A DNA stretch of 64,000 bases from Lytechinus variegatus (Eukaryota; Echinodermata; Echinoidea; Temnopleuroida; Toxopneustidae), in NCBI RefSeq assembly GCF_018143015.1, contig NC_054757.1, positions 18,962,285-19,026,284 on the forward strand. Reading direction: 5' to 3'. The translations under genes were made by a program, and so were the position numbers. Positions 12,777-22,345 of the stretch are shown piece by piece; within the stretch, counting starts at the first letter, position 1, and each line of letters begins with the position of its first letter. The notes beneath the pieces are model-generated. The model searched no databases and was not told the DNA's origin. It saw only the letters and a list, made by a program, of their open reading frames with translations.

Positions 12777-15700
12777 TCTTCTGTTTCTTCATTCAATCTT
12801 CCATAGCTGTTTCTCAATCTCCTCCTGTCAAGAATAATATAACAAAAATAGAATACAATAGACAGGGCTCCACACTAACCCATTTTTTCTACTGGTCCAA
12901 CCTATTCATGTCGGACCAGTAGATACCCAGTTTTTCAAATTTTTACTGGTCCGAACCTAAAATCTACTGGTCCCCAAAAATAAAGAAAACAATAAAAAAA
13001 GGCGCAAGTTTATTTGTCTAGCCTTTCGTTCCCCCCCCCCTCCCGCAATGAAATGAAGGAATGAAGGACAAAAAGAAAGCAAGACAGAAACGAAGAAGGA
13101 AAGAAAGAAAAAAAGAAAGAAAGAAAGGAAGGAAGGATAAGGAAGGAAGGAAGGAAAAGAAAGAATAAGAGAAACGAATGAAGGAAGGAAAAGAAAGAAA
13201 GAATAAAAAAGGAAGGAAGTAAAAAAAAGAAAAGGTAAAGAAAGGATAGATGTGAAGGAAGGAAAAAAGAAAGAACTAAAGAAGGAAAGGAAGGAATAAG
13301 AAGGAACAAAAATAAGAAAGAAATGAATGAAATGAAATAAAGAAAGAAAGGAAAAAAGAAATGAAGGAAAGAAATGAAGCAAGCAATACAGAAAGAAAGA
13401 AAAAATCTGGAAAGTAGTAAAGGAAAGAAAGAAGAAGCAGTAAAAAAAAGAAAGGGTTAAAGGAGGGATGGAAAGGACAAAAGAAAGAAAGAGGAAGGAA
13501 GGATTGAAGAAGGAATTAAGGAAGAAATATAGGAAAGGTAAAATGATGGATAGAAGGAAAGAAATAAATAAAGGAAGGAAGGGAAAGAAGGAAAGACGCA
13601 AGCGATATAAAAAAAAGAAAAGGTAAAGGAATAGATGAAAGGAAGAAAAAAAAGACTGAGAGACAAAGAAAAGAAGAAATAAAAAAAGGGTAAATAAATG
13701 ATTGGTGGAAGGAAGAAAGAAACAAAGAAAGTAATGAAGAATGAAGAAGAGAAAAGGGTAAAAGGAAGGAAAGAGAGGAAGAAGAGATGAATATAGGATG
13801 GATGGACTCAAGAATTAAAGAAAGAAAAATATCAAAAAGAAAGAAAGAAAGGAAGAAGGAAAGAAGGAAGAAAGGAAAGAAGGAAGGAAAGAAAGAAGGA
13901 AAGGAAGGAAGAAAGAAAGAATGAACAAAAGAAAAAAGAAAGAAAGAAAGAAATAGAGAAAAATATTTTTAAAAGGATAGAAAGAATGAAAGAACAAATT
14001 AAAGAAAAAAAAGGGAAAATAAAAAAGAAAGACATTAACCAAAAAAAAATAGGGAAGTAACAAAGAAAGATTGAAAAGATAGAAGGAAAGAAAGATAGGA
14101 AGGAAACAGAGGAAGAAAGCTAAAACTATCATCATAAATAATTTATCAATTTCTTTTTGGCTCAATTAAAATAGCTACGAAAGAAAGTCAGAAACCAAGT
14201 GTATCAACACACACATAAATGCATATGTGGGGCTAACTTGTATTCAGACGATATCACCCGAAACCCGATCTGTTTGAACCAAACAGAAGTGAAAATTTAT
14301 CCTTTTACTGCTTACAAATGACAGAGTTACTCCAATTTTTAGGAAATATGGACATTATAAGAGCCTTTCATGAGTATGAACCGCGAATTTTGACAGTTTT
14401 GTGAGAGATTTCTGCCAGAGTTTAGCCAAGCTTCGTTCGCGCAGCCAGTAAAGAATTTACTACGTGAGTTGTGTGGCTGGCTAGCTACATATGTACACTG
14501 TACTGTATCTGCTCAAGTAGCAATTACGTGCGATTCATTCTGTGTGTGAATGACAGAATTTATCGGGGAGGAATGGTTTGCAGTGCATTTGACCATTTCT
14601 GGAAAAGTTATTGGCCCAACAATGGTTTCTATTAATGGTCATGTCGGACCCTTAAAATCTTGCCATTTTTGGAAAAATTACTGGCCCGACAATGATATTT
14701 TTTACTGGTCATGTCGGACCAGTAAATCTTCCTATTTCTGAAAATCTACCGGCCCGACAGCGATTTTTACAGGTCCAGGACCGTCGGACCGCCGCTAGTG
14801 TCGAGCCCTGCAATAGAATAAACTTACCTTTAATAATAAGGAATGAAATAGGAACCTTTAAGTGAACTTTTTTAAAATCCTTTTTGCTTGTTAATATTTT
14901 TCGAAATTTCCAAAAGGGAAACAAAATGTGATCACCTTTCTTTTGTTTTTCCTTATCAAATTTGACGGAAAGGATTGAATTTGGAGTAATGAACCTATTC
15001 TCATTTCTGGCTAGCCCCCTACCCTCTCCACATAAACTGAAATCATGGATCCACCCCTGTGCCTATCATGGACCATCTGAATCCAGAAAGCAGTGAGTTA
15101 ATCCCTATACATGTATGTAGGTTACCACTCATACTGATAGTTTCACTTACTGCCTAATAAAGATGACTACACCGCCAATCAAAACGAGAAGAAGTGCGGT
15201 GACAACAAGACCAACTACGACAGAAGAATTGCCATGATGGGGCATCTTCTCCGGTTCCCCTGACTTGGTTGTTGAAGCACCGGTGGTTGGGAGCTTTGCC
15301 GGCTCCGTGGTCTTATCAGCTGGCTTAGGTGATTCTGTTGGCTTTGCAGTGGATGTTTTCATGGGCTGCTGTGTCCTTTCTGACGTACCAGGGGCTTGGG
15401 TAGGTGTGGCATTTGAGGTGGTGTCCGGTGCAACGGTGGACGAAGTCACGTCTGGGAGACTGGTGGTCATGTCCATTACAGTGGTCATACCCTCTGGCAT
15501 CATGGTGGTGGAGCCCATGTCAGGGTTCACATCCGTCACAGGTGGTGCCACTGTAATATTGGCTGATGGTGTGGATACCATTGTGGTGCAGTTTCCTGTC
15601 GCATTGTCACAAGGCGGCGACATGGTGCCAGTGGCTAATGGTGTAGATGCTGTCGTGGTGCAGGTTTTTGTTGCGTTGTCACAAGGCGGTGACACTGTAC

Positions 15701-18700
15701 TTGTTATTAATGGTGTGGATGCTGTCATGTTGCAGTTTTCTGTTGTGTTGTCACAAGGTGGCGAGACTGGACCACTGGTTAATGGTGTGGGTGCAGTTGT
15801 GGTGCAGTTCTCTATACTGTTATCACAAGGCGGTGCACTGGTCTCAAATTCAGGTGTCCCGGGGTTATTCAAGGTTGTCACCTCTAAGGCTGCGGTGGTT
15901 TTATCGGAGCCAGATGCCTGTGTGGTTCCATCTGCTTCAGTTTTCGATGCCTGTGTTGTTACAACTGTTTCTGTTCCAGGCACATTTGTGGTCATCGAAG
16001 CAGTGGTTCCATCCACATTGCTTGTGGAAAGTAAGAATGCTGTAGAAGCAAGCAAAAATGAAATTACAAAAAAAAATGCAAATACTTATGATCTAAAACA
16101 AGATGGTTCACGAACCACGAGTCTCGCCTGATTTCGCAATCAATGAAATATACGTCTACATGCATGATCTTTTGACCCCTAAATGACTTTTGACCTCATC
16201 ATCCTCATGAACACATAGTATTATATAGGATCATTTGTGCCAGGTGTAAAATACAATTGATGCAGAAATACACTGTAAATAAATAAATGAGAACACGTTA
16301 AAAAAATTACCTCTTAACACCTCCGTGCATGTAGTTCATTATAAAGCATGAAGCAAATTATTATTTCTTAACCCTAAATAGACTGGGCTATTTTGACGCC
16401 TAAGAATGATCTCGGCCATCGATCGCACGATCGCGAAGAAAATTATGCTAATTTATGCGTAAAATCATAAGTTTGCTCTAATTAATAAAATAATGCCCCT
16501 GAAATGCTGATTTTTGTTTCACATACTCTAGATACATGTAGGCACCTGATCAAATCTATTTTTAAAAATTTCAACATCACATTTATTTTCTTATGTATTC
16601 TATTGTTTTCTAAATTTCTTATGTATTTATTTGTTTTTCGACTTTTTGTTTTTTATTGTCTTTTCAATGGAAATTGTCGGGGACTTCATTTTGACCATAA
16701 AAAGATAAAATTAATTGATTTTAAGCAGTAAAAGGAAAAGTAATGATACATTTATGAATTTTGGCTAAAAACACTTCTTGCATTGGATTTGTACACAAAT
16801 TCACATTTTTGAGTAATTTTGGGTCTGCATGCACTTACAAAATGTTGCGTAATTTCCGAACCACGTACCCGGGGGTCACAATTTTGGTCTCAAAAGTTTC
16901 GCGAGATATAGAGAAAAATCAGACTAGCACAATGCTGAAAATTTCATCAAAATCGGATGTAAAATAAGAAAGTTTTGGCATTTCAAAGTTTCGCTTATTT
17001 TTAACAAAATAGTTATATGAATGAGCCAGTTACATCCAAATGAGAGAGTCGAAGATGTCACTCACTCACTACATGTATTTCTTTTGTTTTTTATTGTTTG
17101 AATTCTACAATATTTCAAATTTTACGAATTCGATGATTAGGACCTCCTTGCCTGAAGCACAAAATGTTAAAATAATGGAATTCCACGTGTTCAGCGAGGA
17201 ATGAAACTTCATTTCACATGACAATGAAGAGAAAATCAAAATATTTCATATTTCATATAATAAAATACAAAGAAATAGTGAGTGAGTGATGTCATCAATT
17301 CCCTCTTTTGCATACCGACTGAGATGTGCATATAACTGTTTTGTGAAATTAAGGGAAACTTTATAATGTCATAACTTTCTTATTTTACATCCGATTTTGA
17401 TGAAATTTTCAGTGTTATGCTTGTTAAATTTTAGATTGTTAAATTTTAGATTGTTATTCAAATCAAGTTTTTGTTGGGGTGGACTTGTCCTTTAAGTACA
17501 TGTACTGTATTGCATATCAAAATTTGATTATAACCCCTACTTGGAGTACATGTGCATTACTATCATTTTCAAAAACACTGATACATATGTTTACACTATT
17601 ACATGTAATCCAGGTTTAAAATTCCTAGGTCGGATTAATGAGTTGAAAATGAGGGCAAAATCAGTCAAATGCCATCGTCCTAATTGAATCAGAGCCGCGT
17701 CTTTCATGCAGGAATCCTGCATCGCGCATTTCATTGGGTAGTGTCCCATTTCATCACACAAATAGAGAAAGCAGCACAGGGAATATGGTGTAGTGGTTCT
17801 GACTCTTGCCTTGTAATCAGAGGGTCGTGTGTTCGAATCCCACCATGGCCTAGTGTCCTTTATCAAGGCGCCATCGGTCAATCCACACTTTGCCACTCTC
17901 ACCCAAGTGCTAATTTGGTACCAGTAGGAAACAACCGTCATTGTGGTTGGTTAAGTGTGCACCTACATGTACATGTAACAGGCTGCTTGGAATGCTATGA
18001 ATCCAGTGACCGGGTAATAATAATTCTGAAGTGCTTTGAGTAGTCGTAGATTGATAAAGCGCTATATAAATGTCAATTATTATATTATTATTTATGGCTG
18101 AATTCTAGCTGAATGATGCGGTGCAGACTAGTGCCTAATGGGTCATTGAATTCAAAAATGCTTAAACACGCCTAAAGTGTATTGAACAGACGTGACAGTT
18201 TTGTTAATTCTGTAGGTCTTATTTTGGTCCATTCTTTACGATAGACTACTATAAAATCAATTCTGAATTGATTTTATAGTAAATTTTCCAAACTTGCCAT
18301 CGTAGAACATACCTTTTTTATTAATTTATTACAGATTTTTTTCCATATTTATTTACTCATGCATGTTCGCAACATACTTAAAAGTATATAAAACATGAAA
18401 AGTACATACTGTGATGAACATACAAAGGTGCAACAACATACATATTAAGGCTAGCTTTATAGAGCTTGATTGGGTGAAGCACCTTTGAATTTTATTTGTA
18501 TCACTTTAAAAACAAATTCAAAAAAATAAAATGAGAGTAAAAAAAACAAAACAAAAAAAAATGAAATTGGAAGAAAGGTAATAAATATAAGAACAGAAAA
18601 GGTGAAGACTGCCTTGAAAATGAACAAAAGTTTCAACTTGTTATAAATATGGAAATAGTAAATTTAACGAAGTTCAATTATGAATTCTTCAGTTATGAAA

Positions 18701-18849
18701 AAAGAGAGAAAATATTTAAGACAATTTATGTAAGATAAGTTATGTACATGTACTACATGTAGATTTACAATTCTAAGGGAATATTTTTATGGGAGTATCA
18801 GATTCTTACCTGCAAGCAGCAGGATGTATGATATTGAAGAGTACTTCAT
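12581..18849 (-). CDS. CD164/endolyn-like type I membrane mucin (gene span, three or four coding exons)
   Basis: Proposed coding exons on the - strand: 18849-18810, 16039-15151 and 12824-12728, possibly ending in 12604-12581. All junctions keep phase (1, 2, 0). The ~342-349-residue product has a signal peptide (MKYSSISYILLLAAFLLS), a Thr/Ser/Pro-rich ectodomain that should be heavily O-glycosylated, four 24-residue repeats with paired Cys and N-glycosylation sites, a transmembrane helix (VVVGLVVTALLLVLIGGVVI), a basic stop-transfer stretch (RQRRLR) and a tail with YGRL, a YxxPhi endocytic/lysosomal sorting motif. Signal peptide, mucin ectodomain, single TM and short YxxPhi tail are the layout of CD164 (endolyn, tail ending NYHTL). 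The family call rests on layout, not sequence identity. Expected location is plasma membrane, endosome or lysosome. The longest open frame on the opposite strand is a shadow of the low-complexity exon. Confidence 0.75.
12728..12824 (-). CDS. Cytoplasmic-tail exon of the mucin-like gene
   Basis: 97 bp. The acceptor on the - strand is ATTATTCTTGACAG and the donor is AGG followed by GTAAGTG. The first base completes a Gln codon split across the intron; the remaining 32 codons read RRLRNSYGRLNEETEDSG, WSAFSKNPIYRGDR. YGRL fits the YxxPhi sorting consensus bound by AP adaptor mu subunits. EETEDSG is acidic, and NPIY resembles an NPxY-type signal. The exon ends in phase 0, and the 3' half is duplicated downstream. 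Confidence 0.8.
12863..14810. mobile_element. hAT-like non-autonomous element with a polypurine core (copy A)
   Basis: It starts CAGGGCTCCACACTAACCC and ends GCTAGTGTCGAGCCCTG, so the ends are inverted repeats. CAATAGA is duplicated directly outside (12856-12862 and 14811-14817). Subterminal regions repeat motifs like TCGGACCAGTA and ACTGGTCC. The middle (about 13040-14130) is almost pure A/G on the + strand: GAAA, GGAA and GAAGGAAG runs. The CAGGGCTC-type end is typical of hAT elements; the 7-bp duplication is one short of the hAT norm. No transposase. The long Phe/Ser/Leu frames on the - strand are translation of the repeat. Confidence 0.7.
14818..15150. other. Intronic AT-rich DNA of the mucin-like gene
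   Basis: Lies between the large exon and the inserted hAT-like element. No exon seen on either strand; it ends at the splice donor of the large exon (CACTTAC on the + strand). Confidence 0.6.
15151..16039 (-). CDS. Large mucin/transmembrane exon
   Basis: 889 bp on the - strand. The acceptor is TTGCTTCTACAG and the donor GTAAGTG, read from CACTTAC at 15144-15150. Translation continues the signal peptide with AFLLSTSNVDGTTASMTT. Four 24-residue repeats follow, each starting PPCDN with a second Cys six or so residues on (CDNSIENC, CDNTTENC, CDNATKTC, CDNATGNC), then a Thr/Ser/Pro/Lys stalk and the membrane helix. A stop codon overlaps the donor (CAG TAA GTG), so a naive frame would end here. 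The perfect donor and phase-matched next exon argue that translation continues. Confidence 0.85.
15547..15834 (-). repeat. Four in-frame 72-bp repeats coding 24 residues each
   Basis: Repeats run PPCDNSIENCTTTAPTPLTS.., PPCDNTTENCNMTASTPLIT.., PPCDNATKTCTTTASTPLAT.. and PPCDNATGNCTTMVSTPSAN.., each closing with a short V/M-S or V-A linker. Every unit keeps two Cys, and all but the first have an N-x-T sequon at CDN(T/A)T. Length is constant, so the array looks under selection as a coding repeat. Confidence 0.85.
16140..16900. other. Intron of the mucin-like gene, no feature
   Basis: AT-rich, no exon, within the first large intron. Confidence 0.5.
16908..17495. mobile_element. Palindromic MITE family P1, copy 1
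   Basis: It shares a long block with the complete copy at 40.7 kb: CTGAAAATTTCATCAAAATC, GGATGTAAAATAAGAAAG, an inverted middle (GACCTCCTTGCCTGAAGCAC) and the end GGTGGACTTGTCCTTTAA at 17478-17495. The left terminus is eroded. Confidence 0.7.
17775..18092 (+). repeat. tRNA-derived SINE
   Basis: The head resembles a tRNA gene: GTGTAGTGGTTCTGACTCTT as the A-box side and GTGTTCGAATCCCACC as B box (about 17828-17843). The body is unrelated, with the tail AAAGCGCTATATAAATG followed by an ATTATT-rich 3' end. It lies in an intron of the mucin-like gene in antisense orientation. Not a functional tRNA: no acceptor-stem pairing, and the body continues ~240 bp past the B box. Confidence 0.8.
18093..18809. 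other. Intronic DNA next to the signal-peptide exon
   Basis: AT-rich. It contains a short perfect palindrome near 18250-18282 (ATAAAATCAATT with its mirror AATTGATTTTAT). No exon. Confidence 0.5.
18810..18849 (-). CDS. Signal-peptide exon and start codon of the mucin-like gene
   Basis: ATG at 18849-18847 opens MKYSSISYILLLA plus one base (G); the donor is GTAAGAATC. Joined to 16039 it gives a textbook hydrophobic signal sequence. This start is chosen because the large exon by itself has an acceptor just before its own in-frame ATG, and only this join supplies the full signal peptide. Confidence 0.8.
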
Positions 18850-19022
18850 GTTGGTACTGCCTATCTTTCTCCAAGATGCAGCGTCCAGTGATACTTAGAA
18901 GGATGTTCCGAGGTATATCCAGTGATATTCAACAGGTTTCTTGGTGTTATATCCAATGATAGCAAGGACCACAGTGGTATATCCAACAATATTCAACAGT
19001 AATCCACTTTCTGGTCAAGAAT
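18850..19022 (-). other. Probable 5' UTR part of the mucin-like gene
   Basis: An acceptor-like TTTTGCATGTTCCTAG precedes 19022 on the - strand. The segment contains degenerate direct repeats with TATATCCA(G/A)TGAT and ATATTCAACAG on the + strand (18905-19010). No upstream leader exon or promoter could be placed. Confidence 0.45.
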
Positions 19023-19467
19023 CTAGGAACATGCAAAAAAAAATGAAAAAAATAAATATATTTTTGGAGACTAACTTCACTGTATGTGACTTTGGATGAC
19101 AGAAAAACAGAAAATAATGAAGGGAAACATATAAACCAAAACGTCTTTCTACATGTACATGTAATTCATGCAAGTTAGAATAATGATGTCTATTACTAAA
19201 ATGTTGCTTGCTTTAAATGTAATTTCAGTTATCTCAGTGCATACAAAGTACATGTATTTTGCCTTCATGATAACCTTGATTAGTACCCTATCGGATGTTG
19301 TCTTGATAAGAGTCTGTACGTCATATTTGCATAAGAATGCAATCGGTCAAGATGTTCATGCAACCATGATTTTGAAGGTCACAACATATGTCCAAAACTC
19401 TAATCACATGTGGACATTAGACGGGTACCCCATGGATATCAAGTTCTAATATTTTACAGTATTTTAT

Positions 19468-20523
19468 TAGTTTTAGCTTTCTTCCTCTGGTTTCTTTCTA
19501 TCTTTCTTTCCTTCTTTCTTTTCAATCATTCTTTGTTTCTTCCTCTCTTCTTTCATTTTCTTTGTGTACTGTCTTTCTTTTTTAATTTCCTTTTTTTTAT
19601 TTGTTCTTTCATTCTTTCTATACTTAAAAAAATATCTTTCTGTATTTCTTTTTCTCTTTCTTTCTTTCTTTCTTTCTTTAATTCTTTCTTTCCTCCTTTT
19701 ACCTATTCTTTCCTTCATTTTTGTTACTTTCTTTCAGCCCTTTCTCTCTTTCTTTCCTTCATTACTTCCTTTCTTCTGTCTTTTGTTCTTTCCTTTTTCC
19801 CTTCGTTCAATCTATCCTTATACCATTTCTTCCTTTTTTCTTTTATTAATTCATTCCTTCCTTTCTTTGTCTCTCAAGTCTTTTTTTCTGACTTTCATAT
19901 ATTCATTTACTTTTTCTTTTTTTATATTGCTTGCTTGCTTCCTTCCTTCCTTCCCATCCTTCCATCTATATCTATTTCTTTCCTTCATTTTTTTCCTTCT
20001 ATCATTTAACCTTTTCTTTATTTCTTCATTAATTCCTTTCTTCCTTCTTTCAATCCTTCCTCCCTCTCTTTTTTCCCTTCTTTCCATCTCTCCTTTTACC
20101 CTTTCTGTATTTTTTGCTTCTTCTTTCTTGCCTTCACTACTTTCTCTTTTGTTCTTTATTTCTTGTTTCATTTCTTTCCTTCTTTCCTTTATTTTTTCTT
20201 TTGTTCTTTCTTTCCTTTCCTTCTTTCTTTTTTCCTTCCTTCACATCTATTCTTCCTTTACCTCTTCTTTCTTTCTTCCTTCCTTTTATTTTTTCTTTCC
20301 TTTTTTTTCTTTTTGTCTTTCATTCCTTCATTTTTTTTGGTGGGGGGGGGGTAACAAGGACAGCAAAATAAATTTGCGCCTTTTATAAAAAAATGTTTTC
20401 TCTATATTTTAGGACCAGTAGATTTTAGGTTAGGACCAGTAAAAAGAAAAAAAAACTGGGTATCAACTGGTCTGACATGAATAGGTTGGACCAGTAGAAA
20501 AAAAGGGTTAGTGTGGAGCCCTG
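19468..20523 (-). mobile_element. hAT-like polypurine element, copy B, inverted and truncated
   Basis: Same family as 12863-14810 but in the opposite orientation. Its intact end (20523, reading CAGGGCTCCACACTAACCC on the - strand) and the GGACCAGTA subterminal repeats are at the right. The core is polypyrimidine on the + strand (TTTC/TTCC runs, about 19490-20330). Homology stops at about 19468 near GTTTTAGCTTTCTTCC, so roughly the last 670 bp of copy A are missing. Open frames in it are artefacts. Confidence 0.7.
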
Positions 20524-20814
20524 ATGTATATGCCATTTTTTTTATATTCCCTGCATAATTGAGAACAAAATACATTTGAAATATGTTGATAAGTTGCACC
20601 ACATTATACCCTGTTTGAGCATGTCACATTTTGGTGTCCTAAAATGCTCAAATTGACTATTTTCCCCACAAAATGTCTTGTAAAATTAAAAAGACTTTGC
20701 CTTAGGGCATTATTTTATCTGTACTATCTCTAAATCTTGATATGGATCTCTTAAAAAATCAACACATTTGACCTTAAAATACATGTATATGAAATATATA
20801 ACAGGTGTATCAGA

Positions 20815-21252
20815 AATATGAATCATTCTGATTTCCTCGTCATTGTCATGTGAAATGAAGTTTCATTCCTCCCTGAACATGTGGAATTCCAGTATTTTAA
20901 CATTTTGTGCTTCAGGCAAGGAGGTCCTACTCACCAAATTTGTAAAAATCAAAATATTGTATAATTCAAACAATAAAAAACAAAAGAAATAGTGAGTGAC
21001 ATCATCGACTCTCTCAGTTGGATGTAACTGGCTCGTTCATATAACTATTTTGTTAAAAAACAAGCGAAACTTTGAAATGTCATTACTTTCTTATTTTACA
21101 TCCGATTTTGATGAAGTTTTCAGCATTGTGCTTGTCTGATTTTTCTTGTCTTGGGTTAAGTCGGCATATGCAGACTTGCTGTACTCCGCCAACTTTTTTC
21201 CTCTATTGATTCAAATCAACATATTTCTCAGGTGGACTTGATCTTTAGGATC
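20815..21252. mobile_element. Palindromic MITE family P1, partial copy 2
   Basis: Begins in the middle of the family (TTTCCTCGTCATTGTCATGT) and runs to its terminal GGTGGACTTGATCTTTA. It includes CATCCGATTTTGATGAAG and GCTTCAGGCAAGGAGGTCCT. The left third is missing. Confidence 0.65.
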
Positions 21253-21255
21253 AGT

Positions 21256-22060
21256 TAGATATAATTTTGCAATGAATTCGAACATAAAATTAGTTTAAAT
21301 TGGTTAGTTAACATTGCAAGGTGCAAAAGTGCACTAGATATAAGTTAGTGCCCAAATTAAAGGCAAAAAAACATTATATCCTAACTGATTTCTATTCTTA
21401 TCACCAGTTTTAAAAAATCTCATTTCCAATTCCATTCCAATTCCAGGGGGAAATCCTAAAAAAAAAGTGTCTCTTTTATTCACTTTCCCCCTATTATAAT
21501 TATACACTTAGTCTAGCAGATTTTATGGTGGCTGAGCATAAAAAAGAATTTGGTCCCTAGAACCCTTAACTTTATGATGGACTCCGAGTCTCTCACTCTC
21601 TGAAAATTAAATCTGGTCAATGCAATCCGGATTGTGATTTGGACAAACGTGAAATCCTCAACATGGGACTACACTGGCTTCAACTGTTTCTTGTATTTTC
21701 AAACAGGTCATATTTTGATGGCAGAAAAACTGTAAGAATAGTACATTTATATTTTAAATATTATTCAAAGTTCACAGGTGATATTACTAGCCTTACTTAT
21801 CAACTTATATTTCGTAAAATTGAGAAAAACTCACCAAAATCATGAAAATCGGCAAATACGTCGTTACTTTTTTTGTCGGCGGAATGGCGTAATAAAGCAG
21901 AATGACGTCATATGGAGAGCAAGGTGTAATGTTCTCGAATAATTGTGTTGCCTTTTTTGCACTGCAAAGTAGAGATAATGTCTGGTGAGAACTGGCAACA
22001 TTCTTTTGTCTGACTCACCGTTTTCTTTCATTTTGCTTTGTTGATCGACTCGTCATCAAC
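21256..22060. other. Unassigned non-coding DNA
   Basis: No exon seen. It carries CRE-like TGACGTCA at 21904-21911, next to GGCGTAATAAAGCAGAATGA, but nothing else supports a promoter here. Confidence 0.35.
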
Positions 22061-22149
22061 AAAACCAGCTCCGAATTGAAGGGGGGGGGGCAAGATACAG
22101 ATTGTTTGAAGCTTTGTGGGATTGATTGGGATTTTGGGGCAAAATGATG

Positions 22150-22345
22150 GCAAAAACCTGTCTTATTCCCCCTTTATTTATTTTTTTCTTTCTTTTTGTT
22201 TTCTTCCTTTCTTTCTTTATTTCTTTCTTTCTCTTTCTTCCTTCCTTCCTTCCTTCCTTCATTCCTTCCTTTCTTTTTTTTTTTTTTTTTCTTTTTTTTC
22301 TTTCTTTCATTTGTTCTTTCTACCTTTCCTCCTTTCTTTTTCTGT
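22150..22345. repeat. Polypyrimidine TTTC/TTCC low-complexity tract
   Basis: Mostly C/T on the + strand for about 190 bp. The composition is like the cores of the two polypurine hAT-like elements, but the element ends are absent. Confidence 0.7.

Noticed and set aside
12957-14165. Long Phe/Ser/Leu-rich frames (up to 284 codons) on the - strand
   Set aside because: They translate the polypurine/polypyrimidine core of a transposon; several overlapping frames are open at once and no domain or start context is present.
15265-16131. 288-codon frame on the + strand
   Set aside because: It is the antisense shadow of the low-complexity mucin exon; it is Val/Gly-rich, and the - strand has signal peptide, membrane helix and matched splice sites.
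17775-17850. Possible tRNA gene
   Set aside because: A- and B-box-like words only; no cloverleaf acceptor stem, and it continues into a SINE body. The same applies at 28490, 34490, 52740, 61370, 61535 and 63535.
19410-20388. Long Phe/Leu/Ser frames on the + strand and Lys/Glu/Arg frames on the - strand
   Set aside because: Same polypyrimidine repeat in the second, inverted copy of the element.
21900-21915. CRE-like TGACGTCA as a promoter
   Set aside because: A single 8-bp match with no start site, TATA or gene close by.
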